Shown here: positions 16,854-25,763 of the stretch, in pieces | Layout of the letters: each line of letters opens with the position of its first letter | How positions within the stretch are numbered: the stretch's first letter is position 1 | Source of the DNA: BTRG01 sp036986275 | GTDB lineage: Bacteria; Pseudomonadota; Gammaproteobacteria; Acidiferrobacterales; SZUA-150 | Assembly: GCA_036986275.1 (NCBI GenBank) | Contig: BTRG01000010.1 | Span: 1-56,347 of the forward strand | Direction: 5' to 3' | DNA: 56,347 bases | The notes under the pieces: model-generated | The model's database searches: none | The model's input: only the letters and a program-made list of their open reading frames with translations | Told to the model about the DNA's origin: nothing | Program-made: the position numbers and the translations under genes

Positions 16854-18164
16854 TCAGAATTCTGCTTGTAAGGCGGCTATTTTACGTCCACGCTGTTCGT
16901 TAACGCGGCTTAATAACACAATACCTATGAGGAAATAAACCGTTGTCGAAAGCAAGGCTAACTTTTGATTGCCCCCACTGACATAAATAACAGCACCATA
17001 ACTCAAGGGACCGATGATGGCAGCCAGGCGCGAGGCCAGGTTCCAGAGCCCGAAAAACTCACCCACGCGAGCTATCGGTGAAAACAGCCCCACCAACGCA
17101 CGGCCCGCTGATTGACTGGAACCCAGGGCCAGTCCAATCATGTTGGCCGCAATCCAGAAATGGATCAGGCCACTGGTGGCATACACCCACAACAAGGCCG
17201 CCACCCAAAGCAGCAGCGTTGCCATCAATGTGGATATGGAACCGATGCGATCCTGAATTATACCAAAGCCAAATGCACCGATTGCTGCCGTGACATTCAC
17301 TACCAGAATCAATATCAGGGTATCGCGGGTAGTAAAGCCCATGACCTGCTGTGCATAAATGGCGGCCAGCAGGATGACGGTATAGATACCGCTATAAAAC
17401 ACCGTCAGGGTAATCAGAAAACGAAATAAATCCTGGTAATGGCGCACATGCCCCAGCGTTTCCACGACACGCCGAAAACCCAGGACAATATAATGCTCTC
17501 CTTCAGGCAAGGGTTTGGCCTGTGCCCTTTCCTTCATCCACAGGAATGTCGGTAACGAAGCCAGGGCAAAGGCCGTGGCCGTTATCCACAATGTCACCGG
17601 AACAAACTGGGTGGCGGGCAACCCCTGTTGCTGCGCCCAGGTCACGTAGACCAGACAGACACCCAATACCAACAGGCCCCCAACATAGCCCAGCGTCCAA
17701 CCCAGGCCCGAGACACGCCCCATATGATCGGCGGGCACCAACTCCGGCAGGAAGGCGGCAATCAAACCCTCGCCCGTGGCAAACATGGCATTGGAAAGTA
17801 TCAGCAAACCCATGGCGAGCACCAAATCGTCTGGCCTGACAAGGGCCAGGGCGGCCGTTGCCACGATACAACCCAGGGTCGTGACTGCCAAAAAACGTTT
17901 TTTATCGGCACGATAATCGGCCATGGCCCCCAACACCGGCGCACTCAACAATACCAGTGCATTGGAAACGGCCATGGCGATAGTCCACAGCAGGGTCGCC
18001 ATCGCAGCACCATGGCTGGCTGCTATGGTGCTGACAAAGTAGGCATTAAAAACTGCCGTCAGCACCACGGTTGTATAACCTGAATTGGCGAAATCGAACA
18101 TGGCCCAGGCAAAGATTTCGCGCCGAGGCGCCATGGTGGTCACGGTTCCGGTCGATTTATTCAT
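16854..18164 (-). CDS. UMF1-type MFS transporter (Atg22-like)
   Basis: 436 residues, 12 predicted transmembrane helices. The N-terminal block REIFAWAMFDFANSGYTTVV is the hallmark of the UMF1/Atg22 family, whose yeast member exports amino acids from the vacuole. Helices 1-6 and 7-12 are separated by a charged loop (MKERAQAKPLPEGEHYI). Substrate unknown. The gene follows an ArsR regulator by 33 bases and egtD by about 0.5 kb on the same strand; that context raises the possibility of a role linked to ergothioneine or sulfur compounds, but this is inference only. Confidence 0.88.
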   Translation of the reverse strand: MNKSTGTVTTMAPRREIFAWAMFDFANSGYTTVVLTAVFNAYFVSTIAASHGAAMATLLWTIAMAVSNALVLLSAPVLGAMADYRADKKRFLAVTTLGCIVATAALALVRPDDLVLAMGLLILSNAMFATGEGLIAAFLPELVPADHMGRVSGLGWTLGYVGGLLVLGVCLVYVTWAQQQGLPATQFVPVTLWITATAFALASLPTFLWMKERAQAKPLPEGEHYIVLGFRRVVETLGHVRHYQDLFRFLITLTVFYSGIYTVILLAAIYAQQVMGFTTRDTLILILVVNVTAAIGAFGFGIIQDRIGSISTLMATLLLWVAALLWVYATSGLIHFWIAANMIGLALGSSQSAGRALVGLFSPIARVGEFFGLWNLASRLAAIIGPLSYGAVIYVSGGNQKLALLSTTVYFLIGIVLLSRVNEQRGRKIAALQAEF

Positions 18165-18197
18165 GGACCGGGGTATTCAGAATATCAACAAACCTGC

Positions 18198-18545
18198 TTA
18201 GGCGGTCCTTGATAAAGGCATGGCAGGCTTGTTGTCGACAGGGCATGACACGTAGTTATATACGATTTTCATGACATCCGCGAAGCGCTTATGGTCAACG
18301 CGGTAATACACTTCCCTGCCACGCTTGTTGCAGGTGAGTATGCCGGCATTGCGCAATACTTTCAGGTGGTGGGAAATAGCCGGACGGCTCAATTGAAACA
18401 AACGCGCAATATCATTGACGCAAATCTCTTCATCGCAATCGAACACCAGCAGGATTTTCTGGCGGGTGGGGTCGGCCATGGCGGCAAAAAAGCGATCAAA
18501 CGATTGCCAATCGCTGGGTAAATTTTCGGCAAATTCCGGATACAC
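18198..18545 (-). CDS. ArsR-family transcriptional repressor
   Basis: 115 residues from the GTG at 18545, preceded by GCGAGG at good spacing; an ATG at 18602 (19 residues more) is the alternative. The winged helix is clear: ADPTRQKILLVF, then VNDIARLFQLSRPAISHHLKVLR as recognition helices, and REVYYRVD as the wing. Candidate sensing cysteines are C37 and C42 (FDCDEEIC), C72 and C101 (NYVSCP); the position of C42 resembles the first cysteine of the ArsR ELCVCDL metal motif, but its partner is asparagine. It could sense a metal(loid) or a reactive sulfur species. Likely co-transcribed with the UMF1 gene. Confidence 0.85.
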   Translation of the reverse strand: MYPEFAENLPSDWQSFDRFFAAMADPTRQKILLVFDCDEEICVNDIARLFQLSRPAISHHLKVLRNAGILTCNKRGREVYYRVDHKRFADVMKIVYNYVSCPVDNKPAMPLSRTA

Positions 18546-18573
18546 GCAGGGACCTCGCTTCCTGTTCAGATAA

Positions 18574-18592
18574 CCGTGACCTCCAGTCACGG
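18574..18592. promoter_or_regulatory. Hairpin just upstream of the arsR GTG start
   Basis: Perfect 7-bp inverted repeat CCGTGAC / GTCACGG with a 5-base loop, 29 bases before the GTG start on the minus strand. In the transcript the loop would read TGGAG. It may be an operator or a translational control hairpin; if translation begins at 18602 it lies inside the coding region. Confidence 0.45.
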
Positions 18593-18623
18593 CCGCCAGC
18601 ATAGCGCCCCAAGCATCTATGTC

Positions 18624-18650
18624 AATATATTCTAATACTCTAATATATAA
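18624..18650. promoter_or_regulatory. AT-rich repeated element upstream of arsR, candidate operator
   Basis: A 27-base AT-only-like block with two CTAATA units in tandem flanked by ATATAT on both sides (imperfect dyad). It stands out from the GC-balanced surroundings, lies between egtD and arsR, and could overlap the arsR promoter. ArsR repressors typically bind AT-rich imperfect dyads near their own promoters. Assignment is inference. Confidence 0.45.
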
Positions 18651-18692
18651 GACGTGTTTTCCCGGGAGTTTACCGCTGTTTGATAACACGTC

Positions 18693-19694
18693 TTAAGCCG
18701 GGCGGGCCAGAACCAGTGAGAAAAAGCCATTGTCGGGCTCATAATGTGCGTCCAGACTGAAACCGGCCTGCTGCATCAGCCTCTCAAGGCCCTCAGGGGT
18801 AAATTTACGGCTGATTTCCGTCAGTATGGTCTCCCCTGCCTGAAACGACACCACCATGCCCAAATCGCCTATGGTGACGTCCTGATCGACAGTAGACCGC
18901 AGATGCATCTCGATACGGGAATGATCCTCGTTAAACCAGGCATGGTGCTCAAAACGGGACAAATTGAAATCCCCTTCGAGCTCACGATTGATCACAGTGA
19001 GGACGTTCTGATTAAATGCCGCCGTCAGGCCATTGGCATCATTGTAGGCATCATTGAGCACATCGGTGTGCTTGACCCTGTCCACGCCCAGCAACAGGCG
19101 GTCATTGGCATGAAAGACCTGACGCAGGCCGATCAGGAACTCCAGGGCCTCGGATTCCGTAAAATTCCCCAGGGTGCCACCGAGAAACACAAACAGACGG
19201 TGTTCCTCGGCATCCGCAAAATGGTGCAATCCACGGTTGTAGTCCGCCACCACGGCTTCAATTTCCAACCAGCGATAATGCGCCAGCAGTCTCTCACCAG
19301 AGGATTCCACAATTTCGCGGCAAATATCTATCGGTTGATATTTCGCCAGGCAATCAAGGTCCTCGCAGGCATCGAGCAAATGGGTGGTCTTGCGGGAGGC
19401 GCCACTTCCCAACTCAACAATGACATCGGGCCGGGAACGATGGATGACATCCCGGGCGTGCGTCGCCAACAAGGCACTTTCCGTGCGTGTGGGGTAATAC
19501 TCAGGTGTGTCGCAGATTCTGTCGAACAAATCCGAACCCTGTTCGTCATAAAAATACTTGGGAGGCAATTGTTTGGGTGTCTGCGTCAGGCCGGTGGAGA
19601 CATCCCGGGCCAACCCGGCAAACGGCAACTGTTTATGCAACGTTCGTATACTGAGTTGCGGGGTGCACTCTGTGACTTCCTGCCCTGATTCCAC
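18693..19694 (-). CDS. egtD: L-histidine N-alpha-methyltransferase, ergothioneine biosynthesis
   Basis: 333 residues from a GTG start preceded by AAGGAA. EgtD trimethylates histidine to hercynine using SAM. Family features: LPPKYFYDEQGSDLFDRICD, the PEYYPTRTESALL segment, and the SAM motif VELGSGASRKTTHLLDA. Later FLGGTLGNFTESEALEFL and the C-terminal FSLVLA close the fold. Typical length is about 320. The divergent egtC-egtB pair 140 bases away makes the assignment firm. arsR and a UMF1 transporter follow on the same strand. Confidence 0.96.
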   Translation of the reverse strand: MESGQEVTECTPQLSIRTLHKQLPFAGLARDVSTGLTQTPKQLPPKYFYDEQGSDLFDRICDTPEYYPTRTESALLATHARDVIHRSRPDVIVELGSGASRKTTHLLDACEDLDCLAKYQPIDICREIVESSGERLLAHYRWLEIEAVVADYNRGLHHFADAEEHRLFVFLGGTLGNFTESEALEFLIGLRQVFHANDRLLLGVDRVKHTDVLNDAYNDANGLTAAFNQNVLTVINRELEGDFNLSRFEHHAWFNEDHSRIEMHLRSTVDQDVTIGDLGMVVSFQAGETILTEISRKFTPEGLERLMQQAGFSLDAHYEPDNGFFSLVLARPA

Positions 19695-19834
19695 AATTGT
19701 TTCCTTATTCTTTTGTTGCCGCCATACTGCGCGAACATGTTAACGCAATCTCCTGACAAACTTAAAGAGATGACACTGCAATAACCACGGAGTTCCACTG
19801 TAAATCTCCAGCCTATTAGCGGTATGATGCCTGC

Positions 19835-20614
19835 ATGTGTCGCATGGCCGCCTACATAGGCCCGGAACTGTTACTGGAAAAACTATTGGTCGCACCCAGC
19901 TACGGTTTAATGGAACAATCCTGGGCCCCGAGAGAAATGCGCGAAGGCAAACTCAATGCCGATGGTTATGGCTTTGGCTGGTATAACCCCAAGGGCGATC
20001 CGGCACGCTACACCAACCCCATGCCTATCTGGTCGGACCCCAACCTGTCCTCACTGGCCCATACGCTGCAGGCCCCGCTCTGGATCGCCAATGTTCGTAG
20101 TGCCACTCGCTGCATGGATGTCAGTCATGCCAATACCCAACCCTTTTTGGGTCGAGGCCTGCAATTTCTGCACAATGGTTATGTGAAGGACTTTGCTCAC
20201 ACCTTGCGGCGCGCAATCTGTCACCACATCAATGCGGACATTGAAGCCGGTGTAGAAGGCAATACTGATTCCGAATATCTGTTTGCATTATTGCTGCACA
20301 CCCAGGAATACAACGGTCACCCCCTGCTTGAACAAAGCATACGCCTGATAATGCAAACCCTGGACAGCATGTTAGGCAATACCCGCGCCCTGCTGAACTT
20401 TGTCATCACCAATGGTGATTACCTGGTGGCCACACGTCATGCGGTAAACGGTGAATGCCCCTCGCTTTATATCAATACGGATGATGAACATTACCCCGAT
20501 GCCAGCCTGATCGCTTCGGAACCCCTGAACGATTCAGCACATTGGCAAGCCGTTCCTGAACACCATCTTGTCGTGCTGAAACAGAACACGGCGCCACATA
20601 TCACCCCGCTGTAA
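19835..20614 (+). CDS. egtC: Gamma-glutamyl-hercynylcysteine sulfoxide hydrolase (class II amidotransferase)
   Basis: 259 residues starting MCRMAAYIGPELLLEKLL; the catalytic cysteine Cys2 becomes N-terminal after methionine removal, as in Ntn hydrolases. Other class II amidotransferase motifs are NADGYGFGWY, IANVRSATRC and LQFLHNGYV. EgtC removes the gamma-glutamyl group after EgtB-mediated sulfoxidation. Its presence implies that the EgtB partner uses gamma-glutamylcysteine, not free cysteine. egtB begins 28 bases downstream, clearly one operon. Confidence 0.94.
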   Translation: MCRMAAYIGPELLLEKLLVAPSYGLMEQSWAPREMREGKLNADGYGFGWYNPKGDPARYTNPMPIWSDPNLSSLAHTLQAPLWIANVRSATRCMDVSHANTQPFLGRGLQFLHNGYVKDFAHTLRRAICHHINADIEAGVEGNTDSEYLFALLLHTQEYNGHPLLEQSIRLIMQTLDSMLGNTRALLNFVITNGDYLVATRHAVNGECPSLYINTDDEHYPDASLIASEPLNDSAHWQAVPEHHLVVLKQNTAPHITPL

Positions 20615-20642
20615 ACCCCACAATTATTAATTACATACACAT

Positions 20643-21803
20643 ATGCTCGATACGTTACTGGCAAACTGGAATCAGGGTTATGAGGCCATCTCACGGTTTG
20701 GACAAGACAGCAATGACCATGCATGGCGCCGGCAATACCATCCCGAACTCAGTCCCATAGGCTGGCATATTGGACACACCGTATTTATTGAAAGTTACTG
20801 GATACGCGAACAGGTATTGGGGGATGCCTCCTCTACTGAACACCTGAAACAGGATTACTTCCCCTGGCTCAGTGATAAGCCAGGGCGTGGCCAACGCCTG
20901 CCACAACGCGACGAATTATTAGCCATGAACCACGATACCCACCGGGAAAACAGAGCCCTGCTGGGGGATTTACTCAGCAGCGGTCATGTGCACCCCTTAC
21001 TGGAGAATTGTTACCTGCTGTTGTTCCTCACCCAACATCACTGGCAACACTGTGAGACCCTGCAACAAATCCTGCAGCAACGTGCCCTGCAAGATAATAC
21101 ACAAGACGATTATGTAATCCCTGCCCCTTTATCGCCTTGCCCACCCAAACAGCCCGACTTATCTATCGCCGCATGCAAGACACACATCGGCACATCTTAT
21201 AATCCTGCTGCCTATGACAATGAATTACTGCAGCATGAAATCGCCTTACTGGATTATTCTATTTCCACTACACCTGTAAGCAACGCCGAGTACATGGGTT
21301 TTATGCTGTCCGGAGGATATCAAAACCAGGAACTATGGACCGCGGATGGCTGGGCATGGAAACAACAATTGAATACCCATGCGCCCAATCACTGGAGAGA
21401 AAATCACCAGGGCTGGTTTGCCATCAATGCAGAGGGCGCCAACAACCTTATTGCTTCTGACGCAGTGTATGGCATCAACCTGTTTGAAGCGCAGGCCTTT
21501 GCCCGCTATGCCGGTTGCCGGTTGCCGACAGAACAGGAATGGGAACACGCTGCACGCACGCAAGGTGCTGATACCCTACACACCGGCCAGGCCTGGGAAT
21601 GGTGTAGCAATACGTTCTATCCCTACCCCGGCTTCCAGGCATTTCCCTACGATGCTTATTCAAAAGAATGGTTTGATGGCAAACACTACAGCCTGCGAGG
21701 GGGCGGCCTGTATACACACGATCTCATCAAACGCATCAGCTTTCGCAATTTCTATAGCGCTGATAAAAGACATATCTTTTCCGGTCTGCGGCTCGCAAAA
21801 TAA
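20643..21803 (+). CDS. egtB: Hercynine oxygenase (iron-dependent sulfoxide synthase)
   Basis: 386 residues. The N-terminal DinB-like domain supplies the iron ligands: His45 (HIGH) and the HxxxHxE motif His132/His136 with E138 (QHHWQHCETL). The C-terminal formylglycine-generating-enzyme-like domain (about 185-386) contains LPTEQEWEHAAR, WEWCSNTFYPY and the terminal FSGLRLAK. EgtB couples hercynine to a thiol with oxygen. egtA and egtE are absent from the window; housekeeping GshA could supply gamma-glutamylcysteine. A non-ergothioneine C-S bond former cannot be excluded by sequence alone. Confidence 0.94.
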   Translation: MLDTLLANWNQGYEAISRFGQDSNDHAWRRQYHPELSPIGWHIGHTVFIESYWIREQVLGDASSTEHLKQDYFPWLSDKPGRGQRLPQRDELLAMNHDTHRENRALLGDLLSSGHVHPLLENCYLLLFLTQHHWQHCETLQQILQQRALQDNTQDDYVIPAPLSPCPPKQPDLSIAACKTHIGTSYNPAAYDNELLQHEIALLDYSISTTPVSNAEYMGFMLSGGYQNQELWTADGWAWKQQLNTHAPNHWRENHQGWFAINAEGANNLIASDAVYGINLFEAQAFARYAGCRLPTEQEWEHAARTQGADTLHTGQAWEWCSNTFYPYPGFQAFPYDAYSKEWFDGKHYSLRGGGLYTHDLIKRISFRNFYSADKRHIFSGLRLAK

Positions 21804-21886
21804 ATCATAGTAACTCGCCCGGTTTCTATCATGACTGGCATTGTTTATGATTCAGAACCGAACATTACAACAATAAGAGCGATCAT

Positions 21887-23254
21887 ATGCCAGACTTCAT
21901 TCAAACGCTGACGCAATGGACCGGCGACCTTTCCGGATTGTTATGGGGCAATGCCTTGACCCTGATCGCCCTGCTGGGTACGGGTGTGTATCTCACATGG
22001 CGTATGCGTCTTGTTCAGGTAAGAGGCTTTCGTCATGCCGTGCAATTGGTGGCAGGCAAATACAGCAACAAAGAAGATGTCGGTGAAGTCTCACACTTCC
22101 AGGCTCTGGCGACGGCACTGTCGGCGACAATCGGTACAGGCAATATCGCCGGTGTAGCAACGGCCATTTCCCTGGGCGGGCCCGGTGCGCTTTTCTGGCT
22201 ATGGGTAACAGCCATCTTTGGCATGGCGACAAAATTTACCGAGTGCACCTTGTCATTGAAATTTCGCGAAGTGGACCCCGACGGCAGCATCGCCGGTGGA
22301 CCTATGTACACCATCCTCCATGGACTGAAGCAACCCAAACTGGCGGCCATATTTGCAGTCTTCGCCATGACTGCCTCGTTCGGAATCGGCAATATGGTGC
22401 AAGCAAATTCCGTGGCCGATGGCTTGCGTTACATCCTGCCTGAAATTGGTGAATCCAGCTGGTTACTCGGTATTGTCCTGGCAATACTTGTTGGCTTGGT
22501 CATCATCGGCGGTGTCAAACGCATCGCCAAGGTCGCCAGCACCATCGTCCCTTTCATGGCCGTGATGTATGTGGCGGCAGCAATCATTGTATTAATCAAC
22601 CACATCGGCGCCATACCCACGGCCCTGCTCACTATTTTCAATCATGCTCTAAACCCCTGGGCCGTGGGGGGTGCGGCCGTAGGCGAAGCCATACGGTGGG
22701 GCGTGGCTCGCGGCCTGTTTTCCAATGAAGCCGGCTTGGGTTCATCGCCCATCGCCCATGCCGCGGCGCGCACAAACGAACCCGTGCGCGAAGGGCTGGT
22801 CGCCATGATGGAGCCTTTCATCGATACACTGGTCATCTGCACCATGACAGGTCTAGTAATAATAGTTACCGGGGCTTACCTGAATAAATCCGATGACCTG
22901 GTGGGTGCGGCCTTAACCGCCCATGCCTTCAGCCAAGATCTGGGCATAGGCGGGGCCTGGGTAGTAGGCATAGGTTTGTCACTGTTTGCCTTCTCCACCA
23001 TCATTGCCTGGTCCTATTATGGCGATCGCTCGGCACGCTTTCTCTTTGGCAACCAGGCTGTGATGCCTTACAGGGTGATCTACACCTTGCTTGTGGTCGT
23101 CGGTGCTGCCGTCCCGCTCAAACTGGTCTGGAACATTGCCGACATCACCAATATCCTGATGGCACTGCCCAACCTGATTAGTCTCATACTATTGGCAGGC
23201 CTGGTCGCCGGGTTGCAAAAAGAATACCTGCTACGACACCAGGCGGCGCACTGA
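21887..23254 (+). CDS. Sodium:alanine/glycine symporter (AGCS family)
   Basis: 455 residues with about ten transmembrane helices. Family blocks are plain: FQALATALSATIGTGNIAGV, GALFWLWVTAIFGMATKFTE, GGPMYTILHG and NEAGLGSSPIAHAAARTNEP. AGCS proteins import alanine or glycine with sodium. It is followed one base later by nadC, so the two probably share a transcript, although their functions are not obviously connected. Confidence 0.95.
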   Translation: MPDFIQTLTQWTGDLSGLLWGNALTLIALLGTGVYLTWRMRLVQVRGFRHAVQLVAGKYSNKEDVGEVSHFQALATALSATIGTGNIAGVATAISLGGPGALFWLWVTAIFGMATKFTECTLSLKFREVDPDGSIAGGPMYTILHGLKQPKLAAIFAVFAMTASFGIGNMVQANSVADGLRYILPEIGESSWLLGIVLAILVGLVIIGGVKRIAKVASTIVPFMAVMYVAAAIIVLINHIGAIPTALLTIFNHALNPWAVGGAAVGEAIRWGVARGLFSNEAGLGSSPIAHAAARTNEPVREGLVAMMEPFIDTLVICTMTGLVIIVTGAYLNKSDDLVGAALTAHAFSQDLGIGGAWVVGIGLSLFAFSTIIAWSYYGDRSARFLFGNQAVMPYRVIYTLLVVVGAAVPLKLVWNIADITNILMALPNLISLILLAGLVAGLQKEYLLRHQAAH

Positions 23255-23255
23255 C

Positions 23256-24095
23256 ATGCAAGCACCCATGCTGCCAGACGACCTCGGTGAGAACGTTGCA
23301 CAGGCCCTTGCGGAAGACATAGGCAGCGGTGACTTAACCGCAATACTTCTACCTGAAGACAGTTATGCCGATGCAGAAGTGTTGTGCCGTGACGACTGCA
23401 TCCTCAGCGGTCAATTCTGGTTTGACGAAGTCTTTCGCCAACTCGACGATAGAGTGGCCATCGCCTGGCGCCATACTGACGGGGATGCCATTATTGCCAA
23501 CACGGTGGTCTGCTCACTGAATGGTCCTGTACGTGCTCTTTTAACCGGTGAACGTGCAGCCCTGAATTTCCTGCAAACCTTGTCGGCCACTGCCACGCAG
23601 ACCCGCCGTTATGTGGATGCCGTAGCAGGAACCACGGCGCATATCCTGGACACACGCAAGACCCTGCCCGGCTTACGAGCGGCACAAAAATATGCCGTGC
23701 GCTGTGGCGGTGGTTATAACCATCGCACCGGACTTTATGATGGAATTCTGATCAAGGAGAATCACATCGCCGCCGCCGGCGGGATCGCCGCCGCCCTGCA
23801 AACCGCCCAGACCCAGGCAGCGGACGGCGTCTTTATTGAAATTGAGGTCGAAACCCTTGATGAGCTGACTCAGGCGCTGGACGCGGATGCACAACGATTA
23901 CTACTTGATAATTTTTCACTGGAGATGCTCGAACAGGCTGTGGCACGCAATGCCGGTCGGGCCAGGCTGGAGGCCTCCGGGGGTGTGAATTTAAACACGG
24001 TGGGTGCCATTGCCAACACCGGGGTGGACGATATTTCCGTCGGTGACCTCACCAAATCGGTTACTGCCATAGATCTGTCCATGCGCCTGAAATAA
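23256..24095 (+). CDS. nadC: Nicotinate-nucleotide pyrophosphorylase (carboxylating)
   Basis: 279 residues. Quinolinate phosphoribosyltransferase makes nicotinate mononucleotide from quinolinate and PRPP in de novo NAD synthesis. Key segments: EDIGSGDLTA, ERAALNFLQTLSATAT, DTRKTLPGLRAAQKYAVRCG, HRTGLYDGILIKENH, and the C-terminal LEASGGVNLNTVGAIANTGV. Spacing after the symporter stop is a single base. nadE, the last enzyme of the pathway, is also in this window (about 6 kb downstream). Confidence 0.97.
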   Translation: MQAPMLPDDLGENVAQALAEDIGSGDLTAILLPEDSYADAEVLCRDDCILSGQFWFDEVFRQLDDRVAIAWRHTDGDAIIANTVVCSLNGPVRALLTGERAALNFLQTLSATATQTRRYVDAVAGTTAHILDTRKTLPGLRAAQKYAVRCGGGYNHRTGLYDGILIKENHIAAAGGIAAALQTAQTQAADGVFIEIEVETLDELTQALDADAQRLLLDNFSLEMLEQAVARNAGRARLEASGGVNLNTVGAIANTGVDDISVGDLTKSVTAIDLSMRLK

Positions 24096-24171
24096 TGTCA
24101 AATACATCAATACAAGACGAGCGGGTAGATTTGTCTGGGTGCAAATTTCGTAGTAAGTTGGCTTTCTGATT

Positions 24172-24657
24172 ATGAAAACTCGCGCACAAATTATTACCAT
24201 ATCGCTATTACTTGCGTCCGCTGTCGTCTGGCAGGCGACAGCGGCCAATAGCACCAGCCTATCCAGCCCAACCGTTACGGTAGGCACCAGCGAAAAAGAC
24301 GGGCGTTATATGATAGACGTCACATTACACGAACCCAGTGACATACGCGCCCTGCTCACTCGCGCCGAAATGCTTTCCAAAACCATACGCGTGAACAAGA
24401 ATTCATCGGGCATCGCGCTGGTACTGCATGGTGAAGAGATCAAACTGTTTAATAAAAAGAACTTCAAGCAATACCGTGACATCGTCAACAAGGCCGCCAG
24501 GCTGGATGCCGAGCACGTGATAGAGATTAAAATCTGCAAAAGCAAAATGCAGGAAATGGGAATCAAAAAGAAGGACCTGCCCGCTTTTATTGATCTCGTA
24601 CCTTATGGCCCCGACGAAATCGAGCGCCTGCAACGAAACGGGTATGTTTATCTCTAA
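24172..24657 (+). CDS. Exported DsrE/DsrF-like protein
   Basis: 161 residues with a signal peptide (ISLLLASAVVWQATAANS). The mature part has the DsrE-like layout: RALLTRAEMLSK helix, IALVLHGEEIKLF strand-turn, a helix through DIVNKAARLDAEHVIEIKIC with a conserved-type cysteine, MQEMGIKKKDLP, and an ending ERLQRNGYVYL that is characteristic of the family. DsrE-type proteins carry or relay sulfur; exported members are uncharacterised. No dsr genes are nearby. It overlaps the 3' end of def by four bases on the opposite strand. Confidence 0.7.
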   Translation: MKTRAQIITISLLLASAVVWQATAANSTSLSSPTVTVGTSEKDGRYMIDVTLHEPSDIRALLTRAEMLSKTIRVNKNSSGIALVLHGEEIKLFNKKNFKQYRDIVNKAARLDAEHVIEIKICKSKMQEMGIKKKDLPAFIDLVPYGPDEIERLQRNGYVYL

Positions 24658-25187
24658 CCCTGCAAATGGGCCTTACGCCTGAATAGCTCACGCGCGCTGA
24701 CCAACCTGTCCAGAAACAACAAGCCATCCAGGTGATCCAGTTCGTGTTGCACGGCACAGGATTCGAAACCTTCGCAGTGATATGTCTTGACATCACCTTT
24801 AATATCCTTCACCTGCAAAACAATACGTTTAGCGCGTATCACGTTGCCGGTGTAATCAGGCACGGACAGACAGCCTTCACGTCCTGTCGCCTCACTGTCT
24901 TGCTCAAGGAGCTCGGGATTAATCAGCACCATACGACCGTTATGGCTGGATCTGAAGCGGCGCTTCTTAGCCCTGGCCCTCTCCACCATGGGAGTCACAT
25001 CAACAATGGCGATGCGCTTGAAGATATTGACCTGGGGTGCGGCAATCCCCACTGAACCCGGGCCAACATCCATGGTTTCTTCAAGATCCGCTACCAAGTT
25101 AGCGAGTTCCGGATCAAACACATCAACGGCGAGGGAAGTTTGTTTGAGGCGTTCATCGGGATACGTCAGAATATCCAGTACCGCCAT
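24654..25187 (-). CDS. def: Peptide deformylase
   Basis: 177 residues. The three signatures are present: GIAAPQ (47-52), EGCLSVP (104-110, zinc ligand C106) and QHELDHLDG (H148 and H152 as ligands, E149 as the general base). The enzyme strips the formyl group from nascent proteins. The gene is not beside fmt as in E. coli; it follows an ACT-domain regulator by three bases. Motif 1 begins GSVGIAAPQ where many enzymes have GVGLAAPQ, a small variation. A second def elsewhere is possible. Confidence 0.95.
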   Translation of the reverse strand: MAVLDILTYPDERLKQTSLAVDVFDPELANLVADLEETMDVGPGSVGIAAPQVNIFKRIAIVDVTPMVERARAKKRRFRSSHNGRMVLINPELLEQDSEATGREGCLSVPDYTGNVIRAKRIVLQVKDIKGDVKTYHCEGFESCAVQHELDHLDGLLFLDRLVSARELFRRKAHLQG

Positions 25188-25190
25188 GGC

Positions 25191-25727
25191 CTAACCAACC
25201 AGTGTCTCGACTGGTGTCAGACGGACATCGACGCCTTTGTCTTTCAGAGAGGCCAGCGCCCGTTCCAGGGCCGCGATGCCCTGTGAGGCATAGCCATCAA
25301 TCAACATGATATAGACCGGCTTTTCTTCAGTACCGGCGACATCCGAATTGAGGTCTACGATATTCATGCCTGCTTCCGCGAGCGCGCCCGTAACCTCGGC
25401 AACGATACCGGTACGATCCGCCCCATATACATTGATTTGTACATCTGGCTCCCTGTGATGATGCAGGCGCGCCCTGATAGGATCGATATGAATACGCAAC
25501 TGCATGCGCTCTGCCACCGGAGCGGTTAATTCCTTCAGTGTGTTTTCGGTCGCGCCGGTCACCATCATCATGACCGTAAAGTTCTCGCCCAGACGCATCA
25601 TGGAGGCCTCGCCCAGATGGCAACCGCCCTCATACAGCGCCTGCGTCAGTGCCGCGACAATACCCGGCCGGTCCTGACCGACTACGGTTAACATATACCA
25701 GTTTTGTTGCCCGCCGGGTTCTATCAT
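25191..25727 (-). CDS. ACT-domain protein of the GcvR type
   Basis: 178 residues with two ACT domains: the first starts WYMLTVVGQDRPGIVAALTQ and the second VYGADRTGIVAEVTGALAEA. GcvR in E. coli represses the glycine-cleavage operon through GcvA in response to glycine. No gcvA or gcv genes are in the window, so the regulatory target is unknown. It precedes def with only three bases between, making a two-gene operon likely. Confidence 0.82.
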   Translation of the reverse strand: MIEPGGQQNWYMLTVVGQDRPGIVAALTQALYEGGCHLGEASMMRLGENFTVMMMVTGATENTLKELTAPVAERMQLRIHIDPIRARLHHHREPDVQINVYGADRTGIVAEVTGALAEAGMNIVDLNSDVAGTEEKPVYIMLIDGYASQGIAALERALASLKDKGVDVRLTPVETLVG

Positions 25728-25763
25728 GACTCACTCCAATTATTTACAGCCAAGATCAGGCAC

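Noticed and set aside
18744..19688. 314-codon open frame antisense to egtD
   Set aside because: egtD on the other strand has strong motif support; the antisense product resembles nothing and has no ribosome-binding site.
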